Below are positions 62,920 through 64,000 of a stretch of DNA of 64,000 bases, in pieces. Numbering within the stretch: position 1 is the stretch's first letter; every line of letters begins with the position of its first letter. Source of the DNA: Hydrogenimonas sp. SS33 (GTDB taxonomy: Bacteria > Campylobacterota > Campylobacteria > Campylobacterales > Hydrogenimonadaceae); assembly GCF_040436365.1 (NCBI RefSeq), contig NZ_AP026369.1, positions 931,501 to 995,500 of the forward strand. Reading direction: 5' to 3'. A program made the translations under genes and the position numbers. Under the pieces are notes generated by a model that did not search any database, was not told where the DNA came from, and saw only the letters and a list, made by a program, of their open reading frames with translations.

Positions 62920-63972
62920 ATGGAATTTTTCCACAAAACTTTCTACGGCAACACCGTTTTGGAGTGGAGCCTCGCCGCGGCGGGGATCATCCTCTCCTTC
63001 ATCGTGGCCAAAATGGTCTACTGGCTCATCAGCCGCTTCGTCAAGAAACTGACGAAACGCACCGCCAACCGTTTCGACGACATTCTCGTGGATATGATGG
63101 AGGAGCCGGTCGTCTTCGTACTCATCATCACCGGCATCTGGTACTCGCTTCATACCCTGACGTTGAGTGCCGCCATGGAAGCGGTCCTCTCCAAAGCCTA
63201 CTACGTCCTCATCATCGTCGCCGTGGCGTGGCTCATCACCCGGCTTTCGGACGCCATCATCGAAACCTACCTGGTCCCCTACGTCCGCAAGACCGAAGGG
63301 AAGCTGGACGACCAGCTGCTGCCCATCATCCGCAAGGGGATCAAACTCTCGGTCTGGGCCATTGCCATCATCGTCGCCCTGGACAATGCGGGCTACGACG
63401 TCAAAGCGGTTCTGGCCAGCCTGGGTATCGGCGGCCTGGCGCTGGCACTGGCCGCAAAGGATACGGTGGCCAACCTCTTCGGCAGTTTCACCATTTTCGT
63501 CGACAAACCCTTCGTCGTGGGAGACCGCATCAAAGTCAAAGGGTACGACGGTTTCGTGCGGGAAGTGGGCATTCGCAGCACGCGCCTGCAGACGCTGGAC
63601 GGGCGGACGGTCACCATCCCCAACCAGTTCGTCGCCAACGAAAGCATCGTCAACGTCAGCAGCGAGCCGAGCCGGAAAATCACGATGGATATCGGCCTGA
63701 CCTACGACACGGCACCCGAAAAGATGGAGGAAGCGATGGCGATCCTACGCGAGATCGCCGCCTCCCACCCCGACACGGAAGAGACCATCGTCACCGCTTT
63801 CACCGAATTCAAAGACTCCTCCCTCAACATCCGTTTCATCTACTACATCAGGAAGGGAGCGTCGGTTTTCGGCACCCAGAATGCCGTAAACATGGAGATT
63901 TTGAAGCGGTTCAACGAGAAAGGCCTCGAGTTCGCCTTCCCGACCCAGACCGTCTACCACAAACCCCTCTAA
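62920..63972 (+). CDS. MscS-family mechanosensitive channel
   Basis: 350 residues. About five membrane helices; the pore helix region is VLASLGIGGLALALAAKDTVANLFGS. The beta domain contains VGDRIKVKGYDGFVREVGIRSTRL and TIPNQFV. ATG 62920 with AAAGG upstream. Releases osmolytes on sudden osmotic down-shift. The last 28 bases of the window follow its stop and hold no feature. Confidence 0.93.
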   Translation: MEFFHKTFYGNTVLEWSLAAAGIILSFIVAKMVYWLISRFVKKLTKRTANRFDDILVDMMEEPVVFVLIITGIWYSLHTLTLSAAMEAVLSKAYYVLIIVAVAWLITRLSDAIIETYLVPYVRKTEGKLDDQLLPIIRKGIKLSVWAIAIIVALDNAGYDVKAVLASLGIGGLALALAAKDTVANLFGSFTIFVDKPFVVGDRIKVKGYDGFVREVGIRSTRLQTLDGRTVTIPNQFVANESIVNVSSEPSRKITMDIGLTYDTAPEKMEEAMAILREIAASHPDTEETIVTAFTEFKDSSLNIRFIYYIRKGASVFGTQNAVNMEILKRFNEKGLEFAFPTQTVYHKPL

Positions 63973-64000
63973 AAAAGGCCCACCAGCGCCGCCAGCAGGA

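Overview
The window looks like chromosome of a Campylobacterota (epsilonproteobacterial) chemolithotroph or denitrifier. Three things point there: the nap operon has the order napA-G-H-B-F-L-D that is typical of that phylum; the ATP synthase cluster is preceded by parAB, birA and fmt and carries b and b' subunits; and it is followed by a tolQ-R-A-B set. The sequence is GC-rich for the phylum by eye. I cannot name a genus from the sequence alone.

Layout. 1-15027 (minus strand) holds housekeeping genes: a 12-CXXCH membrane-anchored cytochrome, fmt, birA, parA, parB, the F1 and stalk genes of ATP synthase (b', b, delta, alpha, gamma, beta, epsilon), then tolQ, tolR, tolA and tolB. 15154-21821 is mixed: a DUF1538 membrane protein with a PII-like and a CBS protein, a NifU-like protein, an EamA transporter, a coiled-coil protein, an sfsA gene broken by an inserted palindromic element, and yebC. 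21984-27545 holds two convergent gene groups with related content: two paralogous histidine-containing membrane proteins, three DUF2249-like proteins, DUF59, DUF1858, FmdE-like and hemerythrin proteins. 28037-31019 is class III ribonucleotide reductase, with the glycyl-radical tail on a separate 50-residue gene. 31007-40065 contains a two-component system, siroheme and heme d1 enzymes, a chemoreceptor, a cytochrome c peroxidase and an AraC/SDR pair. 40067-49255 (minus) is a nitrite and nitric oxide reduction operon (norC, norB, nirS, cytochromes, nirF, nirJ, cobA). 49443-58153 contains a Crp/Fnr regulator and the nap operon. 58269-63972 is mixed (trpB, cytochrome c, MscS channel and small proteins).

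How it works together. Nap reduces nitrate to nitrite, NirS reduces nitrite to NO, and NorCB reduces NO to N2O. No N2O reductase gene is seen here. Heme d1 for NirS can be built from CobA, the precorrin-2 dehydrogenase at 34111, the fused siroheme decarboxylase at 32983, NirJ and NirF. Seven dyads of the form TTGAY-N4-RTCAA lie upstream of these genes. Six of them sit about 41 bases upstream of the predicted start next to a good -10 box, which suggests one DNR/FNR-type regulon, probably controlled by the regulator at 50160. The two convergent gene groups at 21984-27545 share this control.

The window is also rich in small non-coding repeats. A family with termini ACTGATGTTACGCA is present at seven places; four copies are flanked by perfect 5-base direct repeats and one copy splits sfsA, so these are miniature transposable elements. 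There are two other palindromic elements (180 and 220 bases), and tandem repeats with 7-base and 8-base periods that run into the ends of coding sequences.
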